Shown here in pieces: positions 1 through 6,793 of a DNA stretch of 20,229 nt. The position numbers and the translations under genes were made by a program. The stretch comes from an uncultured Duganella sp. (GTDB taxonomy: Bacteria > Pseudomonadota > Gammaproteobacteria > Burkholderiales > Burkholderiaceae): contig CAMLRG010000088.1 in assembly GCA_946482335.1 (NCBI GenBank), forward strand, positions 1 to 20,229. Direction: 5' to 3'. Below the pieces are notes generated by a model. The model was not told the DNA's origin, did not search any database, and saw nothing but the letters and a program-made list of their open reading frames with translations. Numbering within the stretch: the first letter of the stretch is position 1; each line of letters opens with the position of its first letter.

Positions 1-7
1 CAACGTA

Positions 8-21
8 TTGATCTGGATCAA
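8..21. promoter_or_regulatory. Perfect FNR/Anr-type box at left edge
   Basis: The sequence TTGATCTGGATCAA matches the FNR/Anr/Dnr consensus TTGAT-N4-ATCAA at all ten defined bases. Read on the minus strand it is TTGATCCAGATCAA, which differs by one base from the second box at 17031-17044. The only gene nearby inside the window is the kinase, and that ends at 80, so the likely target is a minus-strand gene left of the window. With a class II arrangement its start site would lie about 27 bases beyond the left edge. The match is seen directly; the regulator and the target are inferred. Confidence 0.65.
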
Positions 22-22
22 A

Positions 23-41
23 CGGACACGTTCCGTGTCCG
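23..41 (-). terminator. 8-bp GC-rich hairpin after the kinase gene (possible weak terminator)
   Basis: CGGACACG, loop TTC, CGTGTCCG is a perfect 8-bp stem with a 3-base loop, 39 bases beyond the kinase stop codon. Read on the minus strand the stem is followed only by TTTGATCC, so the U-tract is poor and termination would be weak. The hairpin touches the FNR box at 8-21. Together with the adjoining AGATCTGACCCCG stretch (49-61) it may instead be a copy of a dispersed intergenic repeat, which one window cannot show. Confidence 0.4.
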
Positions 42-79
42 AAAGACAGATCTGACCCCGAATGGTTTGACCGAGTGAG

Positions 80-2035
80 TCAAGCCTTGCGCTGGTCGCG
101 CGGGAAGCGCAGGTGGTAGTGCAGGCCCATGCCGGGCGAGCTGACCACTTTCACCGTGCCGCCCAAGGGGCCGGTCACCAGGTTGTACAGGATGTGGGCG
201 CCCAGGCCGCTGCCGCCGGAGCCGCGCTTGGTGGTGAAGAAGGGGTCGAACAGCTGCTGCAGCGTGCTCGAATCCATGCCGACGCCATCGTCGCTGTAGT
301 CGAACAGCACGTGGTCGCCATCGAGCTTGCCGCTGATGCGGATGCTGCCCTGCTGCCCTTCCTCGAAACCGTGCACCAGCGAATTGACCACCATATTGGT
401 GACGATCTGCGATACGGCGCCGGGGAAGCTTTCCAGGTGGATGTCGGGCGGGCAATCGACGTTGACTTCGATCGGCTTGCCTTTCAGCTTCGGCTGCAGC
501 GACAGCAGCACTTCATCGAGGTATTTGCGCAGGTTGAAGTGGCGGATATTGTCGGACGACTGGTCCACCGCCACTTGCTTGAAGCTGCGCACCAGCGCCG
601 CGGCGCGCTGGGTGTTGGTGGTCATGATCTTGAGCGACTGGTCGACGGTGTCGAAGAACTGCTGCAAGCCGTCTTCGTCGAGCGTGCCTTCGGCCAGGTC
701 GAGGCGGCACAGGCGCAACTCTTCCACCAGGTGGCTGGTGGCCGTCACGCAAATGCCGAGCGGGGTATTGATTTCGTGCGCCACGCCGGCCACCAGGCGG
801 CCCAGCGAAGCCAGTTTTTCCTGCCGCACCAGTTCCGATTGCGCGGCCTGCAATTGCGTCAGCGCCGAGGCCAGCGCGGAATTCTGTTCTTCCAGTTCGG
901 CCTTGGCGCGCCGGATCGCCAGGTCGGCGCGGGTGCGCGCGATGGCGGCGGCGGTGTGGTTGGCCACATACGCGAGGATGTCGAGCTCGGCCTGCGAGTA
1001 CGTCACCGAAGCGTCGTAGCTTTGCACGATGATCACGCCCAGCGCTTCCTCGCCGACCAGCATCGGCACGCCAATCCAGCTGGCGATGCCCTGGTTGCCC
1101 AAGGGTTCGTTGATCTCCCCCTCGGCCATCAGCGCGGCAAACGATGGGCCGTCGAGCAGCATGGGCTGGCGCTTGCGGAGCACGAAGGAACTCATACCGA
1201 TGCCATACTCGAAGCGCTTGACCGGTGCTTCCACGTCTTTCTCGTCGACGAAATAGGGAATCGAGATTTCATCGCGCTTGGGGTGGTAGAGCGCGATCAG
1301 GAAGTTGCGCGCCGTGATCAGGCTGCCGACAATCTCGTGCAGGCGGGCATACAGCTCCCTGGCATCGGACTCGGCCGAGGCGGACGCGGACAGGCTGGCA
1401 ATCTCGTACAGGGCGCGCTGCAAGCGCTCGGCCTTGCTGCGCTCGGCCACTTCGCGTTCCAGTTCCAGCGTGCGTTGGCGCACGGCCCGCTCCAGGCGGT
1501 CCATGCTCTGCAAGCCCTGCAGGGCGCTCGATACGTGGTTGGCGATTTGCGCGAACAGGGCTTCATCCTCTTCGCTGAAGGTATGCTGCTTGTCGTAGCT
1601 CTGGATCACCATGGCGCCGATCGCGTCATGGTTCTGGTCCATCAGGGGGCAGCCGATCCAGTGTTCGGGCAGGGTGCCGATGCCGAACACGTCGTTCTCG
1701 TCGCGCGCGCGCTGGTGGTCGCCGGTCATCACCAGCCGCTGCTTGTTCAGGATCACCCAGGCGGTCGGCGACTGGTCGGGCGTGGCCAGCTGCACCGACT
1801 GGTCCTTGTAGGGATGGTCGTCAACTTCATCGACGAAGTACACGAAGCGCACGGCATTGCCGGGGGCGTCGCGGTCGCACAGGGCAACGTAGAAATTGGC
1901 GGCATACATGATGCGGCCCAGGGCCGCATGCACGGATTGCAAGAAAACAGTGATGTCGGTGCAACTGTTGGACAGCTGGCCGATTTCCAGCAGGATTTCC
2001 TGGACAGCCTCCAGGCGGCGCAGACGGCTTTCCAT
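80..2035 (-). CDS. Cytosolic GAF-GAF sensor histidine kinase (orphan)
   Basis: This 651-residue protein has no membrane segment or signal peptide, so it should sense an internal or diffusible signal. Two GAF domains (about 20-175 and 210-365) are visibly related: both carry a YFVDE segment (66-70, 261-265) and end in VIQSYD or VQSYD. Coiled linkers lie at about 178-208 and 368-405. The HisKA H-box VAHEINTP (418-425) places the phospho-acceptor at His420. The HATPase domain shows an N-box (NMVVNSLVHGF, 547-557), a G1 box (DDGVGMD, 582-588), FDPFFTTKRG (596-605) and a G2-like GSGLGAHI (608-615). There is no receiver domain and no response regulator gene beside it, so its partner is elsewhere. 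The start at 2035 was chosen because GAF homology begins directly after it; upstream in-frame codons would translate a terminator. GGGAAAAAG upstream is a modest ribosome site. The ligand is unknown. Confidence 0.93.
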   Translation of the reverse strand: MESRLRRLEAVQEILLEIGQLSNSCTDITVFLQSVHAALGRIMYAANFYVALCDRDAPGNAVRFVYFVDEVDDHPYKDQSVQLATPDQSPTAWVILNKQRLVMTGDHQRARDENDVFGIGTLPEHWIGCPLMDQNHDAIGAMVIQSYDKQHTFSEEDEALFAQIANHVSSALQGLQSMDRLERAVRQRTLELEREVAERSKAERLQRALYEIASLSASASAESDARELYARLHEIVGSLITARNFLIALYHPKRDEISIPYFVDEKDVEAPVKRFEYGIGMSSFVLRKRQPMLLDGPSFAALMAEGEINEPLGNQGIASWIGVPMLVGEEALGVIIVQSYDASVTYSQAELDILAYVANHTAAAIARTRADLAIRRAKAELEEQNSALASALTQLQAAQSELVRQEKLASLGRLVAGVAHEINTPLGICVTATSHLVEELRLCRLDLAEGTLDEDGLQQFFDTVDQSLKIMTTNTQRAAALVRSFKQVAVDQSSDNIRHFNLRKYLDEVLLSLQPKLKGKPIEVNVDCPPDIHLESFPGAVSQIVTNMVVNSLVHGFEEGQQGSIRISGKLDGDHVLFDYSDDGVGMDSSTLQQLFDPFFTTKRGSGGSGLGAHILYNLVTGPLGGTVKVVSSPGMGLHYHLRFPRDQRKA

Positions 2036-2065
2036 CTTTTTCCCAAGGTTTACATGCGTTTGGGC

Positions 2066-2071
2066 AATATA
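2066..2071 (-). promoter_or_regulatory. Possible extended -10 promoter for the kinase gene
   Basis: On the minus strand TGCTATATT gives an extended -10 (TGN-TATATT) 31 bases before the kinase ATG. No good -35 is seen 16-18 bases upstream, which an extended -10 can tolerate. It lies just downstream of the terminator of the preceding small gene, so the kinase needs its own promoter about here. This is a pattern match only. Confidence 0.35.
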
Positions 2072-2100
2072 GCAGGAGGCGCGCAGGCTAGCCAGCGGAA

Positions 2101-2127
2101 AAAACAAAGCCCGCGTGGTTGGCGGGC
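2101..2127 (-). terminator. Rho-independent terminator of the 80-aa ORF
   Basis: On the minus strand the stem GCCCGC, 7-base loop, GCGGGC is followed at once by TTTGTTTTTT, the textbook layout of an intrinsic terminator. It starts 7 bases after the TAA of the small minus-strand ORF at 2134-2376. On the plus strand the A-run precedes the stem, so it is directional. It insulates the kinase from the small gene. Confidence 0.85.
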
Positions 2128-2133
2128 CCTCTG

Positions 2134-2376
2134 TTAGTGCAGCGACATGGCAGGCCGTCGCGGCGGCATGACGGGCGGCCCGAGCGGCGTGATGCGCGGA
2201 TCGATGGCCGGCTCCGGCGTCTGGTATTTGAAGGGATTGATGATAATCGGTGGAATTGTCGGTGGGGCGGAGGGCGGACCCTTGGGGCCGCATCCTATAG
2301 TCGCGCTACGCTGGCGCGGTGCGCTGTCAATTCCAAGGAGCAACGATTGGCTCCCATCACTTACTAGCCAAGCCAT
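2134..2376 (-). CDS. 80-aa proline-rich small protein, unknown function
   Basis: I do not recognise this protein. It has 80 residues with a short N-terminal hydrophobic patch (SLLLGI), one cysteine, and a C-terminal half rich in Pro and Ile (PPSAPPTIPPIIINPF, then PLGPPVMPPRRP). It has no clear membrane helix. The case for a real gene is the surrounding signals: a sigma70-like promoter TTGAAA-16-TATACT (2407-2434), a strong GGAGGGG ribosome site with AAT before the ATG at 2376, and an intrinsic terminator just after the stop. An ATG four codons earlier (2388) is rejected because the ribosome site would then lie inside the gene. An opposite-strand frame over the same bases lacks such signals. 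A small RNA is the main alternative reading of the same unit. Confidence 0.6.
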   Translation of the reverse strand: MAWLVSDGSQSLLLGIDSAPRQRSATIGCGPKGPPSAPPTIPPIIINPFKYQTPEPAIDPRITPLGPPVMPPRRPAMSLH

Positions 2377-2406
2377 ATTCCCCTCCATCTCAGAGATCGG
2401 ATATTC

Positions 2407-2434
2407 AGTATAGGCAGGCAGTCAACGATTTCAA
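2407..2434 (-). promoter_or_regulatory. Sigma70-type promoter of the 80-aa ORF
   Basis: On the minus strand TTGAAA (2434-2429), a 16-base spacer and TATACT (2412-2407) each match five of six consensus bases. The predicted start is near 2400, leaving a leader of about 24 bases that ends in the GGAGGGG ribosome site. The region between this promoter and the plus-strand gene at 2552 also holds two copies of CCGTTCGTC (2454-2462 and 2475-2483), 21 bases apart. Confidence 0.65.
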
Positions 2435-2551
2435 GCTGGGATCCGTGGTTTTTCCGTTCGTCATCGCCATTCCACCGTTCGTCGCAATCCGGTGGCTGGA
2501 TCGGGTCGCCGCGCATACAGTGACACCATGTTCAACGCCATGAGGCACATC

Positions 2552-2947
2552 ATGAAAAAGGTCCTTACCCTCTCCCTGGTCTTGCTGTTCGTCTGCATGA
2601 TTGCGGCCTGGATGTCGCTCGACACCAACGGTGTCATGCTCACCATCGGTGACGAAGACTTCGACGGGCCACTGGGCGCCTTGTTCGGCACCGTGCTGGC
2701 CGGCGGCGTGTTTGCCATCGTGGCAGTGGTGCTGACCTTCGTGGCGGTGCTGGTCGGCTTCCTGATGGCCGGTGTCGGCTTGCTGGTGATGCTGGCCCTG
2801 GCGCTGGCGGCGCTGCTCACCATGGCGGCGGTGTCGCCGCTGCTGCTGCCGCTGCTGATCCCGTTCGCCATCTACTGGCTGGTGAAACGCCGCCACCGCA
2901 AGCCGGCGGAGCCTGCCGCCCCTGCCCTGGAACACTCGCCTGCCTGA
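2552..2947 (+). CDS. Small multi-helix inner-membrane protein, unknown function
   Basis: A 131-residue protein that I cannot assign to a family. It starts MKKVLT with a hydrophobic helix (about 4-22), then a short acidic soluble segment (DTNGVML to DEDFDG), then an almost continuous hydrophobic stretch with room for three more helices, and a basic tail (KRRHRK) ending Pro/Ala-rich. In-frame ATGs exist at 2528 and 2540; 2552 is preferred because TGAGG sits six bases upstream and the Lys-Lys start suits membrane insertion. The stop codon abuts the stop of the convergent diguanylate cyclase gene, forming TGATCA with no intergenic base. Confidence 0.75.
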   Translation: MKKVLTLSLVLLFVCMIAAWMSLDTNGVMLTIGDEDFDGPLGALFGTVLAGGVFAIVAVVLTFVAVLVGFLMAGVGLLVMLALALAALLTMAAVSPLLLPLLIPFAIYWLVKRRHRKPAEPAAPALEHSPA

Positions 2948-5911
2948 TCAGCCTTCCACCCGGTTGCGGCCGCCGCGCTTGGCACAGTACAGCGCCTGGT
3001 CGGCGCGCACCAGGGCCGCATCGCCGTCGCGTTCGGCTTGCGCCAGGGCGGCGATACCGATGCTGACCGTGATGGCGATGGCGCCGCCCTTGTGCGCCAG
3101 CGGGGTGTCGGCAATGCGCTGGCGCAAGCGTTCGGCAAAGGCCCGCGCCGCCTCCATGTCGGCGCCCGGCAGCAGGATGGCGAACTCCTCGCCGCCCACG
3201 CGCCCCAGCATGTCGATCTTGCGCTGCGAGTCGCGCATCAGGCCGGCCAGGTGGCGCAACACGGCGTCGCCGCAATCGTGGCCATGGGCGTCGTTGATCT
3301 CCTTGAAGTGGTCGATGTCCAGCATCAGCACGGCGGCGCGGCCGCCGACGTCGCGCTGCAAGCGTGCCTGTTCGTCATCGAGCCGCAGCATGAATTGCCG
3401 GCGGTTCGGCAAGCCGGTCAGGAAATCGGTGGTCGCCAGCTGCACCAGTTCATCGTTCACGCGCTTGCGTTCCGTGATGTCGACGGTGGACACGATCACG
3501 AAATCGAGCGATTGCTCGTGGCCGGGCATCACCAGCAGTGTCAATTCATTCTGGCGCTCCACGCCATCCAGGCGCAGGAAGCAGCTCTCGCCCTGGAACA
3601 GATGCGACCCTTGCTGCAGCGCGAGCAAGGCCTGGCCGAACACCGGCATTGCCGGCAGCGCGAAATTCTGCGCCATCCCCAGCCGCCCCAGGTCCTTGCG
3701 GGCCGGATCGGCCCCGACCTGGGCCAGGGCGGCGGCATTGACGTCGGTGATGCGCACCAGGTCCGCCAGGCGCGGCAAGTGGCTGGGGTTCACCTGCAGC
3801 CATTGCGCCACGTCTTCCACGCCGGAGTCGGCCAGTTCCTGCACCGCCGCGCGCGCGGCCGACCAGTCCTGCTGCCACAGCGCCACCGGCGCGTGGTCGT
3901 ACAGGCTGCGGAAACGCGCCTCGCCAACGCGCAAGGCTTGTGCCGCGCGCGCCTGTTCCACCGCGATGCCGGCCAGGCTGGCGGCCTGGTCGAGCAGCGC
4001 CATATGCGCCACGCTGGGCGCCTGCGGTTCGCGCTGGTAGATGGCGAACGAGCCCAGCACCTTGCCGTTGGCGCCGTGCACCGGCTCCGACCAGCACGAG
4101 CCCAGCCCGGCGCGCAGCGCCAATTCGCGGTAGGGCGCCCACAGGGGATCGCTGCCGATGTCTTCCACGATGACGCGGCTGTTGCTGGTGACCGCCTTGC
4201 CGCAGGAACCATTGCCATACCCGACCGGCAGGCCGTGGATCGCTTCATTGAAAAAGCCCGGCAGGCTGGGGCCGGCCGCGACGAACAAGTGCTTGCCTTC
4301 CTCGTCGAGCAGCATCACGCTGCAAATCATGCCGGGGTTGACGGCTTCGATGCCGCGCAGCAGGCTGTCCAGCACCTGCTGTTGCGGCGCGCCCGCGGCC
4401 AGCAGTTCCAGCACCTGCAGGCGCCCTTCTTCGCGCCGCTCGGCCAGGGTGCGTTCCGTGACGTCGCGGAAGGACCAGAGCCGCGCCGGTTCGCTGCCCA
4501 GGCTCAGCGCCAGCGTGGTCATTTCCAGCACGCGGCCATCGCGCATCGGCAGCTGGCCGCGGCATTCCCCGTCGCCCGCGTCCTGGCTGGCGCAGCGGGC
4601 CAGGAAGGCATCGGGTTGCTCGAGCTGGCGCGCCATGTGGGCCAACAGGATGGCGCCATCGTTTTGCCAGTCCAGCTGTTCCGGCACATTCCACAGCTGG
4701 CGGAAGCGGCGGTTGGAGTTCAGCACCGTGCCACGATAATTGTCGACCAGGATGCCGTCCACCGTGGCATCGAGGATGCAGCGCAGCACCGCCTGGCTGC
4801 CTTGCGCATGTTCCGCCATCGCCAGCAGGGTGTGCTGCCCTTCGCGCAATTCATCGGCCATGCGGCCGCTGTGCTCGAGCGCTACGCGCAAGCGCTGCCG
4901 GCTTTCCGCCAGCGCGTAGGCGAGCAGCGCCAGCAGAACGCTGAGCAGCCCGCCGCCCAGCGCGATGGCGCGCGGCTTGTCCGACAGCACGCCATGCGGC
5001 TTGGGCAGTGCGCTGATGTGCAGCGTCCAGCGCCGCCCCGCCAGGCCCAGGCGCTTGACGGCGGTCAGCCGTTCGCCGTGCACGGCGGCGGCACTGTCGA
5101 ACATGCGGGTGGCGGGATTGGGGGCATCGCCGTCGTAGACTTCCACGTCCAGGCCGCGCAGCGCATCGTGGCCCAGGGCCGCCATCACATCGCCCATGCG
5201 GAACGGGGCATAGACCCAGCCCTGGAGCGCATGCCGGCGCTGCTCCAGCGTGTAGCGGCCCGCACCGTTGCGGTAGATCGGCAGGGCGACCAGGAAGCCG
5301 GCTTGCACCGGGTCGGCCGTTTCCTGCTTCAACAGCAGCTTGCCGGTCATGGTCGGCAAGCCGGAGTCGCGCGCCTGTTCGAAGGCGGCGCGCCGCACCG
5401 GCTCGGACAGGCCATCGTAGCCGAAGGCTTGCAGGTTGCTGCCGGCAAACGGCTCGAGGTAGACCACCGGCCCATACTGGCTGCGCGCACCGGGCGGGGT
5501 GACCGTGTAGTCGGGGAAGCCTTCCGCCTGCACCATGGCGATGTGGTCCGGCAGCTGCGCCGCCGGTACCAGGCGCATATAGCCGACGCCTTGCATGCCG
5601 GGGAAGTTCTGGTTCAGTTCAAGGCGTTCGACATAGGTGTGGAATTCGGCACGCCCGACGAAATCGGAGCTGGCAAACAGACCTTGCACGCCGTACAGCA
5701 CTTGCACATAGGCTTGCATGCGTACGGCAATATGGTTGACCAGCTCACGCGCGCGGTAATCGAAATCGGCCGTGGCATCGCGCTCGGCGGCGCCGCGCGC
5801 GCCCCACCACACGCTGGCCGTGGCGGTCAGGCAGACGGCCGCCACCAGCCCCGCCAGCAAGCGGGGTTGGGCCAGGCGTTGGAGCGGTTGGCTGGCGGAT
5901 GGCCTTTGCAT
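2948..5911 (-). CDS. Membrane diguanylate cyclase, CHASE-PAS-GAF-PAS-GGDEF
   Basis: This 987-residue protein should make the second messenger cyclic di-GMP from two GTP. TM1 (about 17-36) and TM2 (about 315-335) bracket a periplasmic CHASE domain, with typical motifs near 75-230 (FPGMQGVGYM, YGPVVYLEP, GWVYAPFR). Cytoplasmic parts follow: a PAS-like region (365-485, ending FRDVTER), a GAF domain (about 500-655, GYGNGSCGKAV and SCWSEPV), a second PAS-like region (660-815, ending TVDITERKR) and a GGDEF domain (825-985). The active-site motif is intact as GGEEF (906-910), and RKID (897-900), five residues earlier, is a canonical inhibitory I-site. There is no EAL domain. The start at 5911 gives a good membrane N terminus but a weak ribosome site. 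A perfect palindrome lies at 5931-5951, just upstream. Periplasmic ligand and effector are unknown. Confidence 0.94.
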   Translation of the reverse strand: MQRPSASQPLQRLAQPRLLAGLVAAVCLTATASVWWGARGAAERDATADFDYRARELVNHIAVRMQAYVQVLYGVQGLFASSDFVGRAEFHTYVERLELNQNFPGMQGVGYMRLVPAAQLPDHIAMVQAEGFPDYTVTPPGARSQYGPVVYLEPFAGSNLQAFGYDGLSEPVRRAAFEQARDSGLPTMTGKLLLKQETADPVQAGFLVALPIYRNGAGRYTLEQRRHALQGWVYAPFRMGDVMAALGHDALRGLDVEVYDGDAPNPATRMFDSAAAVHGERLTAVKRLGLAGRRWTLHISALPKPHGVLSDKPRAIALGGGLLSVLLALLAYALAESRQRLRVALEHSGRMADELREGQHTLLAMAEHAQGSQAVLRCILDATVDGILVDNYRGTVLNSNRRFRQLWNVPEQLDWQNDGAILLAHMARQLEQPDAFLARCASQDAGDGECRGQLPMRDGRVLEMTTLALSLGSEPARLWSFRDVTERTLAERREEGRLQVLELLAAGAPQQQVLDSLLRGIEAVNPGMICSVMLLDEEGKHLFVAAGPSLPGFFNEAIHGLPVGYGNGSCGKAVTSNSRVIVEDIGSDPLWAPYRELALRAGLGSCWSEPVHGANGKVLGSFAIYQREPQAPSVAHMALLDQAASLAGIAVEQARAAQALRVGEARFRSLYDHAPVALWQQDWSAARAAVQELADSGVEDVAQWLQVNPSHLPRLADLVRITDVNAAALAQVGADPARKDLGRLGMAQNFALPAMPVFGQALLALQQGSHLFQGESCFLRLDGVERQNELTLLVMPGHEQSLDFVIVSTVDITERKRVNDELVQLATTDFLTGLPNRRQFMLRLDDEQARLQRDVGGRAAVLMLDIDHFKEINDAHGHDCGDAVLRHLAGLMRDSQRKIDMLGRVGGEEFAILLPGADMEAARAFAERLRQRIADTPLAHKGGAIAITVSIGIAALAQAERDGDAALVRADQALYCAKRGGRNRVEG

Positions 5912-5930
5912 ACCAACATGATAGTGTGCC

Positions 5931-5951
5931 TAGGGCAATATTTTTGCCCTA
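5931..5951. promoter_or_regulatory. 21-base palindrome upstream of the diguanylate cyclase gene
   Basis: TAGGGCAA, loop TATTT, TTGCCCTA is a perfect inverted repeat with 8-base arms. It lies in the 49-base gap between the queC stop and the cyclase start, ending 20 bases before the cyclase ATG. No T-run follows on either strand, so it is a poor intrinsic terminator. An operator controlling the cyclase gene is the better reading; a structured leader in a queC-cyclase transcript is the alternative. Confidence 0.45.
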
Positions 5952-5960
5952 TTGAAAAAG

Positions 5961-6689
5961 TCAATCGGCGCTGTCGGGGCGATTGCCGGCCGTGGCCTGG
6001 AACAGGCGGTAGCCGCGCGCGCGCAGTTCGCAGGCCGGGCACGTGCCGCAGCCATAGCCCCAGTCGTGCAGGGTACCACGTTCCCCCTTGTAGCAGGTAT
6101 GGGTGTCGGCGCGGATCAGGTCGACCAGCGGGTTGCCGCCGAGGCGCCCGGCCAGTTGCCAGGTTTGCGCCTTGTCCAGCCACATCAACGGCGTTTCCAG
6201 CTTGACGCGGGTATCCATGCCCAGGTTCAGCGCCACTTGCAGCGCCTTCATCGTATCGTCGCGGCAATCCGGGTAGCCGGAAAAATCGGTTTCGCACATG
6301 CCGCCCACCAGCACGTTCAAGCCGCGCCGGTACGCCAGGGTGGCGGCCACGGTCATGAACAGCAGGTTGCGGCCGGGGACGAAGGTATTGGGCAGGCCGT
6401 TGGCCTGCATGGTGATCTCGATGTCTTCGGTCATGGCCGTTTGCGACAATTGCGCGATCAGTCCGAGGTCGATCATATGGTCTTCGCCCAGGCGCCCGGC
6501 CCACTCGGGGCGCAGCGCGCGCATGCGCTCCAGCACGCGCGGGCGCACCGTCAGTTCGATGGCATGGCGCTGGCCGTAGTCGAAGCCGATGGTCTCGACG
6601 CGCGGGTAGCGCTCCAGGGCCCAGGCCAGGCAGGTGGTCGAGTCCTGTCCACCGCTGAACAGGACCAGTGCGGCGTCGTTAGTCAGCAT
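5961..6689 (-). CDS. queC: 7-cyano-7-deazaguanine (preQ0) synthase
   Basis: QueC converts 7-carboxy-7-deazaguanine, with ammonia and ATP, to preQ0, the precursor of queuosine in tRNA. The 242-residue length fits the family. The ATP PP-loop SGGQDS is at residues 12-17, FDYGQRH follows, and the catalytic core has [11 protein letters not shown] and the [14 protein letters not shown] signature. The C-terminal zinc site is complete: Cys199, Cys214, Cys217 and Cys220 (CGTCPAC). The frame stays open up to 6800, but homology begins at [11 protein letters not shown], so 6689 is used, with a weak AGAAG/GAAAG ribosome site. No other queuosine gene adjoins it. It is divergent from tamA across a 104-base gap in which I see no convincing promoter or preQ1-type riboswitch. 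Confidence 0.96.
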   Translation of the reverse strand: MLTNDAALVLFSGGQDSTTCLAWALERYPRVETIGFDYGQRHAIELTVRPRVLERMRALRPEWAGRLGEDHMIDLGLIAQLSQTAMTEDIEITMQANGLPNTFVPGRNLLFMTVAATLAYRRGLNVLVGGMCETDFSGYPDCRDDTMKALQVALNLGMDTRVKLETPLMWLDKAQTWQLAGRLGGNPLVDLIRADTHTCYKGERGTLHDWGYGCGTCPACELRARGYRLFQATAGNRPDSAD

Positions 6690-6793
6690 CGCATTTCTTT
6701 CTTCTGGTTTTCTTGTAAATCTTAGGGGTACGCCAATTTTGCTGCTGATCCGGTAACATTCGGTTTCGACTTCCAGATCACAGACCACGAATT

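Noticed and set aside
113..2137. A long plus-strand open frame opposite the histidine kinase
   Set aside because: No domain, biased composition, and it runs into the terminator region; the kinase H, N and G boxes on the minus strand are unambiguous.
2236..2250. TTGATGATAATCGG as a further FNR box
   Set aside because: The second half-site matches only three of five bases, and it lies inside the small ORF, away from any promoter position.
5931..5951. Hairpin as an intrinsic terminator of queC
   Set aside because: On the minus strand the stem is followed by GGCACACTATC with no T-run; it is kept as a possible operator instead.
3038..6205. A long plus-strand open frame opposite the cyclase and queC genes
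   Set aside because: Same antisense GC effect; it spans two unrelated minus-strand genes with clear motifs and the gap between them, which a real gene would not.
6690..6793. A promoter or preQ1 riboswitch in the queC-tamA gap
   Set aside because: No convincing -35/-10 pair on either strand and no preQ1-like aptamer pattern could be seen by eye.
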